DNA of 64,000 nt from Armigeres subalbatus (taxonomy: Eukaryota > Arthropoda > Insecta > Diptera > Culicidae): the NCBI RefSeq assembly GCF_024139115.2, contig NC_085139.1, positions 68,553,203 to 68,617,202 of the forward strand, read 5' to 3'. Made by a program: the position numbers and the translations under genes. The notes under the pieces were generated by a model, which was given only the letters and a program-made list of their open reading frames with translations, was not told the origin of the DNA and did not search any database. This document shows, piece after piece, positions 9,698 through 20,739 of the stretch. The stretch's first letter is position 1, and every line of letters starts with the position of its first letter.

Positions 9698-9719
9698 ATT
9701 CGCCGTGTGTGGAAGCAAA
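9698..9719 (+). repeat. 22-bp target-site duplication, right copy
   Basis: Identical to 9266-9287. The flanking bases diverge immediately outside, as expected for a true duplication. Confidence 0.85.
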
Positions 9720-10956
9720 CCTTATTGACCCCACTATTCTTGCCAACCGATGGAGACGCATGGTGCAGCAACAATTCAGTTCCAATGACGAACTTTGTTC
9801 TTTTAGCCAGTAAAATATGGCTCAGTTAGGGAAGAAGCTGAGCTCAGCTTTGCAGTTGGGATTGGCTTATGTTATACTGAATAAATGCAAAACGGAACTT
9901 AAGGATGGACCATAAAAAAATGTGTAATTTGAATGGAATTCGACGGAAGACACTTCTAAGCATTTTGGGTCCCAAATTGTGTTTCTATCCTACACAATAT
10001 GGTTTTGTTATCAAGTCACTTTTGAAATTAAGTCAATAAACCTTTCCAATCAGTCATAAGTTGAGCATGGCAATTAAGAATATTGTTAAAGTTTTGTTTC
10101 AAAAAGGGACATAATCGTAGACAGACATCGTTTTGTTTTCCAGAATTGAATGCCGATCGATGTTTCTGAATATCAACCCTATTTCATAATTATCATATCA
10201 TATGAAGGAAGCAAAACTCTTATTCCATACACCCGTCTTGCCAATTTCTCACCATCGCGCATACTGTCCCACACCGAACTCTTCCATTCTGGCTGCTCGG
10301 AAAGGCAGCAAAGAATTACATAACAATACCCAATCGTATCGTAAACGACCTCATCGCAGTCGTCGTTAACAATGGGACCTCCCCCAATCCGTTCCTATCC
10401 GTTTTCCCCCCACAAACTTCCCGATAGAACACACATAGCGCCATCAGCCTGCCAGCCAGCTACATGTATCCGCTCGTAAAATTAAGTTTCCGGAAGCAAA
10501 CCATAAAATATGACAACCTCCTGGTTGCGATGTGCACGAAATGCTGACTTTTAGCCTGATTGCTGCTGTTTATGCGTGTGCCCGCTCCTGCCTGCCCCCT
10601 TCCACCGGTCGCGGTCTGCCGTTTAATCTTCAGTGCCAGTCAGAGCCAGTGTCGTGTTCCCCATGAGGGAAACCCACATGCCACCGGATTGGATGGCGCC
10701 AATCGGTGTCGATTTCCGGCTCGAAAACAAAAACAAACCAGTTGGGTGGAGTCGTGCCGAAAACAATGGGACAAATGGGAGAAAGCTTTCCGGTAGAGAT
10801 CCGTTTCCTCCGAGAAGTGAATTGTTCGGTGCGTTGTTGTCACTCTCTTGCGACGAATGACAAATTGACGAACTGAGTTATTGGATTGGATCCGTTACAT
10901 ACAGTTATTGTCGAAGATGAGCAACATAAGATGTTATGAAGTGATATGGAATTGAT
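9720..10956. other. Mostly single-copy interval without recognisable gene
   Basis: The part at 10220-10870 is less AT-rich than its surroundings and not visibly repetitive. It could be conserved non-coding DNA, but no open frame has a recognisable product. Confidence 0.4.
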
Positions 10957-11063
10957 CCCGAGCAACACACATGTTGTAAATCAGTCTATTATACTCATAT
11001 ACGACTAAATGTGGTCATATATGAGTTATTTCAACCAAATCAACGTGAATTGTGCTGCTAGGG
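10957..11063. mobile_element. CCYAGYAGCACA palindromic MITE, copy 3
   Basis: It starts CCCGAGCAACACACATG and ends GAATTGTGCTGCTAGGG, with an inner GTCATATATGAGTTA. Length and end motifs match the copies at 6.2 and 19.6 kb. Confidence 0.55.
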
Positions 11064-11227
11064 ATGTCGGAATGTTACTTTTTTTTAGTCCATCCCGAAT
11101 CGAAGGATTTATTATTATTGGAAATTCTTTCAGTGATTTACAAGTTCGTTCCCACAAAACATTCCTATGATGGCAATGGCAATCAAGACATGAAAACCAC
11201 AACAGTCACAGTACTGGTATTTTTGCA

Positions 11228-12376
11228 TACTTTACTTCTTGTCTTCTCATTCTCTCACCTTCTCGTGTTTATTTCTCGTCTTCTCTTCTTCCAGTCTTCT
11301 CGTGTTTTTATCTTCTCGTCTTCTCGTTTCCTCGTCTTGTCGTTTTCTCATCTTCTTGTCTTCTTATATTTTTTGCCTTCTCGTCTTTTCGTCTTCTCGT
11401 TCTATCTCCATTCGTATCGTCTTTATGTCTTTTACTCTTCCAATATTATCATCTTCTCAACTTCTCTTCTCGTATTCTCGTTTTCTTTCCTTCGTGTCTT
11501 CCCGTCTTCTCCTTTTCTCGTCTTCTTGTTTTCTCGTCTTATCGTCTTCTCGTCTTTTCGTTTTCTCGTCGCTTTTTTGTCTCCTCGCATTATTGCTTTC
11601 TCGTCTTCTCAAATTTTCGTCTTCTCGTCGTCTAGTCTTCTCGTCTTCTCGTCTTCTCATCTTCTTATATGATCGCCTTCTCACCTACTCGTCTTCTCGT
11701 GTTCTCGTCTTGTCGTCTTCTCCCTTTCATGTATTCTTGTCTTCTTATCTTCTCGCCATTTCAATTATTCGTCTTCTTCTCTTCACGTATCCTGGTTTTC
11801 GCGTTTTGTATTCTCGTCTTTTCGCTTTCTTGACTTCTTGTTTTGTCGTCTTCTCGTCTTCCGGTTTTCTCATATTTTCGTTTTCTCGTCTTTACGGCTT
11901 CTCGTCTTGTCGTCCTCTCGGTTTCGAGTCTTCTCGTTTTGTCATCTTCTCCTCTTAGCGTCTTCTCCTCTTCATGTCTTCATGTTTTCTCGGCTTTTCG
12001 TCTTTCCGTCTTATCCTCTCCTCGTTTTTTCGTCTTCCTGTCTTTTTATCTCTACTCTGTCTCTCTGTCTCCGTCTTCTAATCTTTTGGTCTTTTCGTCC
12101 TCTCGTCTTCTCGTCTTATTGGTTTCTCGTTTTCTCGTCTTGCGTCTTCAATCTTGTCGTCCTCTCGTCTTGTCGTCTTCTCATCTTCTCGTCTTTCGTC
12201 TCCTCGTCTTCTCATCTTCTCTTCTTCTCGCTTTCTCATCTTTACATTTCCTCGCCTTCTCTTCTTCTCGTCATCCCTTTTTGTCGTCTTACCCTTTTCT
12301 CGTTTTACCTTCTAATCTTCTTGTCTTGTCGTCTTCTCTTCTTTTAAACATCTCGTCTTTCCAGCTTTTTGCATAA
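11228..12376 (+). repeat. CT-rich octamer array, left block (GTCTTCTC)n
   Basis: Degenerate tandem copies of the 8-bp unit GTCTTCTC fill the interval. Because 8 is not a multiple of 3, the repeat reads as an 8-residue motif (VFSSSRLL on plus, RRREDEKT on minus) and creates spurious frames of up to about 240 codons. Irregular segments act as landmarks: TATGTCTTTTACTCTTCC at about 11425 and CACGTATCCTGG at about 11784 recur 5.60-5.61 kb downstream, on the other side of the 23-bp array. Confidence 0.9.
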
Positions 12377-12379
12377 AGA

Positions 12380-15300
12380 CTTTCGACCTCTTAAAATAAA
12401 GCTTCTAAGCTTCTTGAAAGGAGCGGTCCAGGTCACTTAAAACGAGGCTTCCGGGCTATTTGAAAGGAAGCTTCCGGGCCATTTGAAAGGAAGCTTCCGG
12501 GCCTTTTGAAAGAAGACTTCCGGGCTTCTTGAAAGGATGCTTCTGGGCTCCTTGAAAGGTGGCTTCCGAGCCTTTTGGAAGAAGGCTTCCGAGTTTCTTG
12601 GAAGGAGGCTTCCGAGCCTCTTCCGAGCTTCTTGGAAGGCGACTTCCAAGACTCTTCAAAGGAGGTGTCCAGGCCACTTAAAACGAGGCTTCCGGGCTTC
12701 TTGAAAGGAGGCTTCCGAACATCTTGAAAAAAGCCTTCTGAGCCACTTGAGAGAAAGCTTTCGAGCTTTTAGAAAGGAGCCTGCCCATCTTTTTGACAGG
12801 AGGCTTCCGAGCTTCTTGAAAGAAGGCTTCAGGGTCTCTTGAAAGGAGGCTTTCGGGCCCCTTGGAAGGAGGCTTCCGGGCCTCTTGAAAGGAGGCTTCC
12901 GGGCCTCTTGAAAGGAGGCTTCCGGGCCTTTTGAAAGGAGGCTTTCGGGCCTCTTGAAAGGAGGCTTCCGGGCCTCTTGAAAGGAGGCTTCCGGGCCTCT
13001 TGAAAGGAGGCTTCCGGGCCTCTTGAAAGGAGGCTTCCGGGCCTCTTGAAAGGAGGCTTCTGGGCCTCTTGAAAGGAGGCTTCTGGGCCTCTTGAAAGGA
13101 GGCCTGGGCCTCTTGAAAGGAGGCTTCTGGCCTCTTGAAAGGAGGCTTCCGGGCCTCTTGAAAGGAGGCTTCCGGGCCTCTTGAAAGGAGGCTTCCGGGC
13201 CTCTTGAAAGGAGGCTTCTGGGCCCCTTGAAAGGAGGCTTCTGGCCTCTTGAAAGGAGGCTTCCTGGCCTCTTGAAAGGAGGCTTCTGGGCCTCTTGAAA
13301 GGAGGCTTCCGGGCCTCTTGAAAGGAGGCTTCGGGCCTCTTGAAAGGAGGCTTCCGGGCCTCTTGAAAGGAGGCCTGGGCCTCTTGAAAGGAGGCTTCTG
13401 GGCCTCTTGAAAGGAGGCCTGGGCCTCTTGAAAGGAGGCCTGGCCTCTTGAAAGGAGGCTTCCGGGCCTCTTGAAAGGAGGCTTCTGGGCCTCTTGAAAG
13501 GAGGCTTCCGGGCCTCTTGAAAGGAGGCTTCGGGCCTCTTGAAAGCAGGCTTCTGGGCTTCTTGAAAGGATGCTTCTGGGCCTCTTGAAAGGAGGCTTCC
13601 GGGCCTCTTGAAAGGAGGCTTCCGGGCCTCTTGAAAGGGGGCTTCCGGGCCTCTTGAAAGGAGGCTTGTGGCCTCTTGAAAGGAGGCTTCTGGGCCTCTT
13701 GAAAGGAGGCTTCTGGCCTCTTGAAAGGAGGCTTCTGGGCCTCTTGAAAGGAGGCTTCCGGGCCTCTTGAAAGGAGGCTTCCGGGCCTCTTGAAAGGAGG
13801 CTTCTGGGCCTCTTGAAAGGAGGCTTCCGGGCCTCTTGAAAGGAGGCTTCCGGGCCTCTTGAAAGGAGGCTTCCGGGCCTCTTGAAAGGAGGCTTCTGGG
13901 CCTCTTGAAAGGAGGCTCTGGCCTCTTGAAAGGAGGCTTCTGGCCTCTTGAAAGGAGGCTTCCGGGCCTCTTGAAAGGAGGCTTGGGCCTCTTGAAAGGA
14001 GGCTTCCGGGCCTCTTGAAAGGCGGCTTCAGGCCCTCTTAAAACGAGGCTTCCGCCCCTCTTGAAAGGAGGCTTCCGGGCCTCTTGAAAGGAGGCTTCCG
14101 GGCCTCTTGAAAGGAGGCTTCCGGGCCTCTTGAGAGGAGGCCTCCTGGCCTCTTGAAAGGAGGCTTCCGGGCCTCTTGAAAGGAGGCTTCCGGGCCTCTT
14201 GAAAGGAGGCTTCCGGGCCTCTTGAAAGGAGGGTTCGGGGGGTCTTGAAAGGAGGCTTCCGGGCCTCTTGAAGGAGGGCGCCTGGGCCTCTTGAGAGGAG
14301 GCGTCCGGGGCTCTTGAAAGGAGGCCTCCGGGCCTCTTGAAAGGAGGCTTCCGGGCCTCTTGAAAGGAGGCTTCCGGGCCTCTTGAAAGGAGGCTTCCGG
14401 GCCTCTTGAAAGGAGGCTTGGGCCTCTTGAAAGGAGGCTTCGGGCCTCTTGAAAGGAGGCTTCCGGGCCTCTTGAAAGGAGGCCTGGGCCTCTTGAAAGG
14501 AGGCTTCGGGCCTCTTGAAAGGAGGCTTCCGGGCCTCTTGAAAGGAGGCTTCCGGGCCTCTTGAAAGGAGGCTTCCGGGCCTCTTGAAAGGAGGCTTCCG
14601 GGCCTCTTGAAAGGAGGCTTCTGGGCCTCTTGAAAGGAGGCTTCTGGGCCTCTTGAAAGGAGGCTTCCGGGCCTCTTGAAAGGAGGCTTCTGGGCCTCTT
14701 GAAAGGAGGCTTCTGGGCCTCTTGAAAGAAGGCTTCGGGCCTCTTGAAATGAGGCCTGGGCCTCTTGAAAGGAGGCTTCCGGCCTCTTGAAAGGAGGCTT
14801 CCTGGCCTCTTGAAAGGAGGGCCTGGGGCCTCTTGAAAGGAGGCTTCCGGGCCTCTTGAAAGGAGGCTTCCGGGCCTCTTGAAAGGAGGCTTCGGGCCTC
14901 TTGAAAGGAGGCCTGGGCCTCTTGAAAGGAGGCTCTGGGCCTCTTGAAAGGAGGCCTGGCCTCTTGAAAGGAGGCTTCCGGGCCTCTTGAAAGGAGGCCT
15001 GGCCTCTTGAAAGGAGGCCTGGGCCTCTTGAAAGGAGGCTTCTGGCCTCTTGAAAGGAGGCTTCCTGGCCTCTTGAAAGGAGGCTTCCGGGCCTCTTGAA
15101 AGGAGGCTCTGGGCCTCTTGAAAGGAGGCCTGGGCCTCTTGAAAGGAGGCTTCCGGGCCTCTTGAAAGGAGGGTTCCGGGCCTCTTGAAAGGAGGCTTCC
15201 GGGCCTCTTGAAAGGAGGCTTCGGGCCTCTTGAAAGGAGGCTTCCGGGCCTCTTGAAAGGAGGCCTGGGCCTCTTGAAAGGAGGCTTCTGGGCCTCTTGA

Positions 15301-16985
15301 AAGGAGGCTTCTGGCCTCTTGAAAGGAGGCCTGGCCTCCTCTTGAAAGGAGGCTTTCGGGCCTCTTGAAAGGAGGCTTCTTGGCCTCTTGAAAGGAGGCT
15401 TCTGGGCCTCTTGAAAGGAGGCTTCCGGGCCTCTTGAAAGGAGGCTTCCGGGCCTCTTGAAAGGAGGCTTCCGGGCCTCTTGAAAGGAGGCTTCCGGGCC
15501 TCTTGAAAGGAGGCTTCCGGGCCTCTTGAAAGGAGGCTTCCGGGCCTCTTGAAAGGAGGCTTCTGGGCCTCTTGAAAGGAGGCTTCCGGGCCTCTTGAAA
15601 GGAGGCTTCCGGGCCTCTTGAAAGGAGGCTCTGGGCCTCTTGAAAGGAGGCTTCCGGGCCTCTTGAAAGGAGGCTTCCTGGCCTCTTGAAAGGAGGCTTC
15701 TGGGCCTCTTGAAAGGAGGCCTGGGCCTCTTGAAAGGAGGCTTCCTGGCCTCTTGAAAGGAGGCCTGGGCCTCTTGAAAGGAGGCCTGGGCCTCTTGAAA
15801 GGAGGCTTCCGGGCCTCTTGAAAGGAGGCTTCCGGGCCTCTTGAAAGGAGGCTTCCGGGCCTCTTGAAAGGAGGCCTGGGCCTCTTGAAAGGAGGCTTCT
15901 GGCCTCTTGAAAGGAGGCCTGGGCCTCTTGAAAGGAGGCTTCCGGGCCTCTTGAAAGGAGGCTTCTGGGCCTCTTGAAAGGAGGCTTCCTGGCCTCTTGA
16001 AAGGAGGCTTCTGGCCTCTTGAAAGGAGGCTTCGGGCCTCTTGAAAGGAGGCCTGGGCCTCTTGAAAGGAGGCTCTGGGCCTCTTGAAAGGAGGCCTGGC
16101 CTCTTGAAAGGAGGCTTCCGGCCTCTTGAAAGGAGGCCTGGCCTCTTGAAAGGAGGCCTGGCCTCTTGAAAGGAGGCTCTGGGCCTCTTGAAAGGAGGCT
16201 TCCGGGCCTCTTGAAAGGAGGCTTCCGGGCCTCTTGAAAGGAGGCCTGAGCCTCTTGAAAGGAGGCCTGGCCTCTTGAAAGGAGGCCTGGGCCTCTTGAA
16301 AGGAGGCTTCTGGCCTCTTGAAAGGAGGCCTGGGCCTCTTGAAAGGAGGCTTCCGGGCCTCTTGAAAGGAGGCTGGGCCTCTTGAAAGGAGGCTCTGGGC
16401 CTCTTGAAAGGAGGCCTGGGCCTCTTGAAAGGAGGCTTCCGGGCCTCTTGAAAGGAGGCCTGGGCCTCTTGAAAGGAGGCTTCCGGGCCTCTTGAAAGGA
16501 GGCTTCCGGGCCTCTTGAAAGGAGGCCTGGGCCTCTTGAAAGGAGGCTTCCGGGCCTCTTGAAAGGAGGCCTGGGCCTCTTGAAAGGAGGCTTCCGGGCC
16601 TCTTGAAAGGAGGCCTGGGCCTCTTGAAAGGAGGCTTCCGGGCCTCTTGAAAGGAGGCTTCCGGGCCTCTTGAAAGGAGGCCTGGGCCTCTTGAAAGGAG
16701 GCTTCCGGGCCTCTAAGGGGGGCTTCCGGGCCTCTTGAAAGGAGGCTTCTGGCCTCTTGAAAGGAGGCTTCCGGGCCTCTTGAAAGGAGGCTTCCAGGCC
16801 TCTTGAAAGGAGGCTTCCGGGCCTCTTGAAAGGAGGCTTCCGAGCCTCTTGAAAGGAGGCTTCCGGGCCTCTTGAAAGGAGGCTTCCGGGCCTCTTGAAA
16901 GGAGGCTTCCGGGCCTCTTGAAAGGAGGCTTCCGGGCCTCTTGAAAGGAGGCTTCCGGATCTCTTGAAAGGAGGCTTCCGGGCCT
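12380..16985 (+). repeat. 23-bp minisatellite, array 1 (CCTCTTGAAAGGAGGC core)
   Basis: Roughly 190 units share the constant core CCTCTTGAAAGGAGGC followed by a variable linker, most often TTCCGGG. Units shorten by 1-5 bp in the linker, never in the core. The first 450 bp (12380-12830) are diverged; from 12830 the array is homogeneous. On the minus strand no frame of the consensus contains a stop, so 23 bp reads three frames around as a 23-residue protein repeat (GSLLSRGPEASFQEARKPPF and three more) and yields a 1446-codon open frame. That frame is arithmetic, not evidence of a gene. Each core can fold as a 7-bp stem (GCCTCTT/AGGAGGC with one T-G pair) and a GAA loop. Confidence 0.95.
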
Positions 16986-18938
16986 CGTTCTCTCACCTTT
17001 TCGTCTCACCTTTTCGTCTCATCTTTATGTCTTTTACTCTTCCAATATTATCATCTTCTCAATTTCTCGTTCTCTCGTCTTGTCATCTTTTCCTCTTCTC
17101 GTATTCTCGTTTTCTTGCCTTCTTGTCTTCCTATCTTCTCCTATTCTCGTCTTCTTGTTTTCTCGTCTCCTCGTGTTCCCGTCTTACCGCCTTTTCGTCT
17201 TCTCGTTTTCTCGTCTTCTCGTCGGCTTTTTGTCTCTTCGCCTTGTCATCTTCTCGTATTTTCGTCTCCTTGTCGTCTAGTCTTCACGGCTTCTCGTCTT
17301 CTCATCTTCTCATGTTTGCGTCTCCTCACCTTCTCGCCTTCTTGTGTTCTTGTCTTCTTATCTTCTCTTCATTCCAATTGTTCGTCTTCTTCTCTTTACG
17401 TATCCTGGTTTCCGCGTTTTGTATTCTAGTCTTTTCGCTTTCTCGACTTCTTGTCTTGTCGTCTTCTCGTCTTCCGGTTTTCTCATATTTTCGTTTTCTC
17501 GTCTTTCCGTCTTGTCGTCCTCTTAGTTTCTAGTCTTATAATCTCGTCGTCTTCTCCTCTTCATGTCTTTTTGTTTTCTCGGCTTTTCGTCTTCCCGTCT
17601 TCTCGTCTTTTCATTTCCTTGTCTTCCCGTCTTCTCATCTTCTTGTCTTCTCGTCTTTTCGTCTTCTCGTCTATGTCGTCTTCTTATCTTCTCTTCTTCT
17701 CGCCTTCTCATCTTTTCGTCTCCTCGCCTTCTCGTCTGGCCGCTCTTCGCTTTTGCCGTCTTTCCCTCTTCTCGCCTCTCCTGAAATCTTCTCGTCTTGT
17801 CGTCTTTGTCACTTTTAATCATCTCGTCTTTTCGTTTTTTCTTCCTTTCTTATCGTCTTCTCGTCTTTTCGCTCTCTCACCTTTTTCTCCCTTTCTTTTC
17901 GTTTTCTCGTCTTGATGTCTTCTACCTACTCTTCTAAAATTATCTTCTCTTCGATTTCCCGTGTTCTCGTTTTCTTGTCCTCTCGTCTTGTCGCTTTTTC
18001 GTATTATTGTCTTTACATCTTTCGTCTGCCCGTTACCTCGTCTTCTCATCATCGCGCCTTCTCGTCTTCTCGGTTTCTCGTCTTCCCGTCTTCTCCTCTT
18101 CCCGTCTTCTAATCTTCTTGTCTCCTCGTCTCCTCGTGTTCCAGTCTTCTCGTCTTCTCGTATTCTCGTTTTCTCATTTTCTTGTCGTCTCTTTTTCTCG
18201 CATTTTCGTCTTCTTGCCTTGTTGTCTTCTTGTCTTCTAGTATGTTCGCCTTCTCCTTTTCTTGTCTTCTAGTCTTTTTATCTACTCGTCATTTCGATTT
18301 TTCGTCTTTTTCTCTCCGTCCTTTCCTTTTCTGGTCTTCGCGTCCTCTAATATTCTCATCTTTTCGCTTTCTCAACTTCCTGTCTTGTCGTCTTCTCGTC
18401 TACCGGTTTATCGTCTTTTCGTTTTCTTGTCTTCTCGTCTTCTCGTCTTGTCGTACTCTCGGTGTCTAGTCTTCTCGTCTTGTCGTCTTCTCCTCTTCAT
18501 GTCTTCTTGTTTTCTTAGCTTTTTGAATTCCCGCCTTCTCTTCTGCTCGTCTTCTCGTCTTCCTGTCTTCTCGTCTCTTCGTCTCCTCAACATCTGTCTT
18601 TTCATCTTTTCGTCTTTTCGGTTTCTCGTTTTTTCGTTTTGTCATCTTCAATCTTGTCGTCCTCTCATCTTCTTGTCTTCTCTTCCTTCGTCTCCTCGTC
18701 CTCTCGTCTTCTTTTCTTCTCGCTTTCTCATCTTTTCGTCTCCTCGCTTTCTCATCTTATTATGATTTACTGTTGTCGCCCTCCTCTTTTGTCGTCTTTC
18801 CCTCTACTCGTCTTCTTTTCTAATCTTCTCGTATTTTCGTCTTCTCCTTTTCTAATCATCTCGTCTTCTCATCTTCTCGGCTTGTCGTCATCTAGTCTTC
18901 TCAACTTTTCACCATCTCTTCTCGTCTTCTCAGCCTCT
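16986..18938 (+). repeat. CT-rich octamer array, second block
   Basis: The same GTCTTCTC-type sequence resumes abruptly after the last 23-bp unit at 16985. Landmark segments from the left block recur at 17024 and 17395, and a more diverged copy around 18290-18420 suggests an internal period of about 0.9 kb. Confidence 0.9.
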
Positions 18939-18942
18939 AGTT

Positions 18943-19310
18943 GAATCATTTGTTTGAGAAACTGCATAAGTCCATTTTACACTATTTCGAGAAAACAACA
19001 AAAAACTGTTTTTCAACAATCTTGCATCGAATCTTTCGATTTCTTCGATACAGATCAATAGTTTTTGGCAAAACTCAACACCCTGAGGCACTTTCAGTGC
19101 AAAACATGTAAGCAGTACTCCACAATTGCTCTTCAAAGTACATGGACATGTGTTCTCAAACAAACGAAATTTTTTTCATACATTCCTGAACAAAAATTTG
19201 TTTTTCGTATTTTTTGCCAGAATACGTATTTTTGGACGAGGATTCAGAATATATAAAAATCTCATTTTGGCCAAAAATGTTACATATGCAGTTTCTCAAA
19301 CAAACGGTTC
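18943..19310. mobile_element. Terminal-inverted-repeat insertion splitting the CT array
   Basis: TTTGTTTGAGAAACTGCATA at 18949-18968 is perfectly inverted at 19285-19304. CT-octamer sequence lies on both sides, so about 365 bp of unrelated AT-rich DNA has inserted into the array. There is no coding frame of note. Superfamily unknown. Confidence 0.7.
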
Positions 19311-19315
19311 AGTTG

Positions 19316-19545
19316 TTTTCTTCTTTTCTTCTCGTCTTCTAGTCTTTTTGTCTTCTCGTATTCTTGCCATCTCATCTTCTCACTTTCTGATTTTTTTGTC
19401 TTCTCGTCTTATCGCCTTCTCGTCTTCTCGCCCTCTCGTCTTGTTGCATTCTCGTATTTTCGTCTCCTCGTCTCCTCGTCTTCTGTTCTTTTCGTCGTTT
19501 AATCTTCTCGTCTTCTCGTTTTCTCGTGTCCTTGTCGTTTTCTTG
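19316..19545 (+). repeat. CT-rich octamer array, third block
   Basis: Continuation of the GTCTTCTC-type array between two inserted elements. Confidence 0.85.
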
Positions 19546-19651
19546 CCTAGTAGCACACATCTTCCACAATGGCTACTGTAACTTATACGTGACCGGATTC
19601 AGTATCAATCAAGTTGCTGCAACCATTTTTGTCTGACTTGTGCTTGTAGGG
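19546..19651. mobile_element. CCYAGYAGCACA palindromic MITE, copy 4, inside the CT array
   Basis: It starts CCTAGTAGCACACATC and ends GACTTGTGCTTGTAGGG. Inner arms TGGCTACTGTAAC and GTTGCTGCAACCA are imperfect inverses around ACTTATACGTGACCGGATTC. Clean CT-rich flanks make this copy the best defined for boundaries. Confidence 0.65.
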
Positions 19652-20735
19652 TTAGTTTTTTCTTCTTTCCACTCGTCTTTGCGTCTTTATGTCTTCTCGT
19701 CTTGTTGTCCTCGTGAGTAATCTTTCTCTCTACTTGTCGTATTCTCCTCTTCTCATCTTCTCATCGTCTTCTTGTCTCACGTCTTTCGTTTTCTCGTCTT
19801 CCTGTTTTCTCCTCTTCTTGTTTTCTTGACTTCTTGTCTTCTCGTCTTTTCGTCTCTTCGTCTTCCCGTCTTCTCGTCTTTCCGTCTTTCTCCTTTTCTT
19901 CGTCTTCTCGTATTCTCGTTTTCTAATCTTCTCGTCTTCTCGCCTTGTCGTCTACTACTCTTTTAATCTTCTTGTCTTCGCGAATCGTTGTTTTCTTCTC
20001 TTCACATCTTCTCGTCTGCTTTCCGTCTGTTTTCTCGTCTTGTCGTCTTGTCTTCTCGACTTATCGTCTTAGCGTCTTGTCATATTATCTACTTGTCGTC
20101 TTAGCGTCTTGTCGTCTTCTCGACTTGTCGTATTATCGTCTTCTTGCCTTCTCGTATTGTCGTCTTCTACTCTTCTAATCTTCTCGACTTCTTGTCTTCT
20201 CGGTTTAACGTCTTCTTCTCTTCTCGCGATTTGCGTCTTTTCGTATTGTCTTTTCGTTTTATATTCTTTTCGTCTTCCCGCCTTCTCGTCTTCTTGTCTT
20301 CTCGTCTTGCAGTCTTTCCCTCTCCTCGTCTTGAAGTCTTCTCGTCTTGTCGTCTTTTCTTTTTCTAGTCTTCTTGACTTGTGGTCTTCTGCTCTTCAAT
20401 TGTGTCGTTCTCTCGTCTTGTCGTCTTCTCATTTTTTTGTTTTCTCGTACCCTCGTCTTTCGTGTTCTCGTCTTCTCGTCTTCTCGGTTTGCCGTCTTCT
20501 CCTCTCGAAATCTACTCGTCTTTTTGTCTTCTCGTCTTCTAATCCACTCTTTTTTGTTTTTTTTTTGTCTTTTAGTTTTCTCTGCTCGTCGTCGTCTCGT
20601 CTTCTCAACTTGTCGTCTTCTCTTCTTCTCTTCTTTTCGTCTTCTCGTCTTTTTGTCTCCTCGTCTTTTTGTTTTCCTGTCTTCTTTTCTCCTCGTCCTC
20701 TCGTCTTCTCGTCTTCTTGTCCTTATTCTTTGTGA
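19652..20735 (+). repeat. CT-rich octamer array, fourth block
   Basis: GTCTTCTC-type units with more GTCTTGTC and GTCTTAGC variants, ending near 20735 before single-copy DNA. Confidence 0.9.
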
Positions 20736-20739
20736 CCTC

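Noticed and set aside
11239..12376. Plus-strand SSSRLLVF-rich frames that look like membrane proteins
   Set aside because: They are translations of the 8-bp GTCTTCTC repeat in different frames and end when the array ends.
12830..16985. CRISPR-like pattern of constant core plus variable linker
   Set aside because: Linkers are 3-8 bp and low in diversity, not spacer-length unique sequences, and the genome context is insect.
12656..16996. 1446-codon minus-strand open frame
   Set aside because: It is produced by a stop-free 23-bp unit read in all three frames; indels in the linker shift the frame without closing it. No start context, domain or non-repeat sequence supports a gene.
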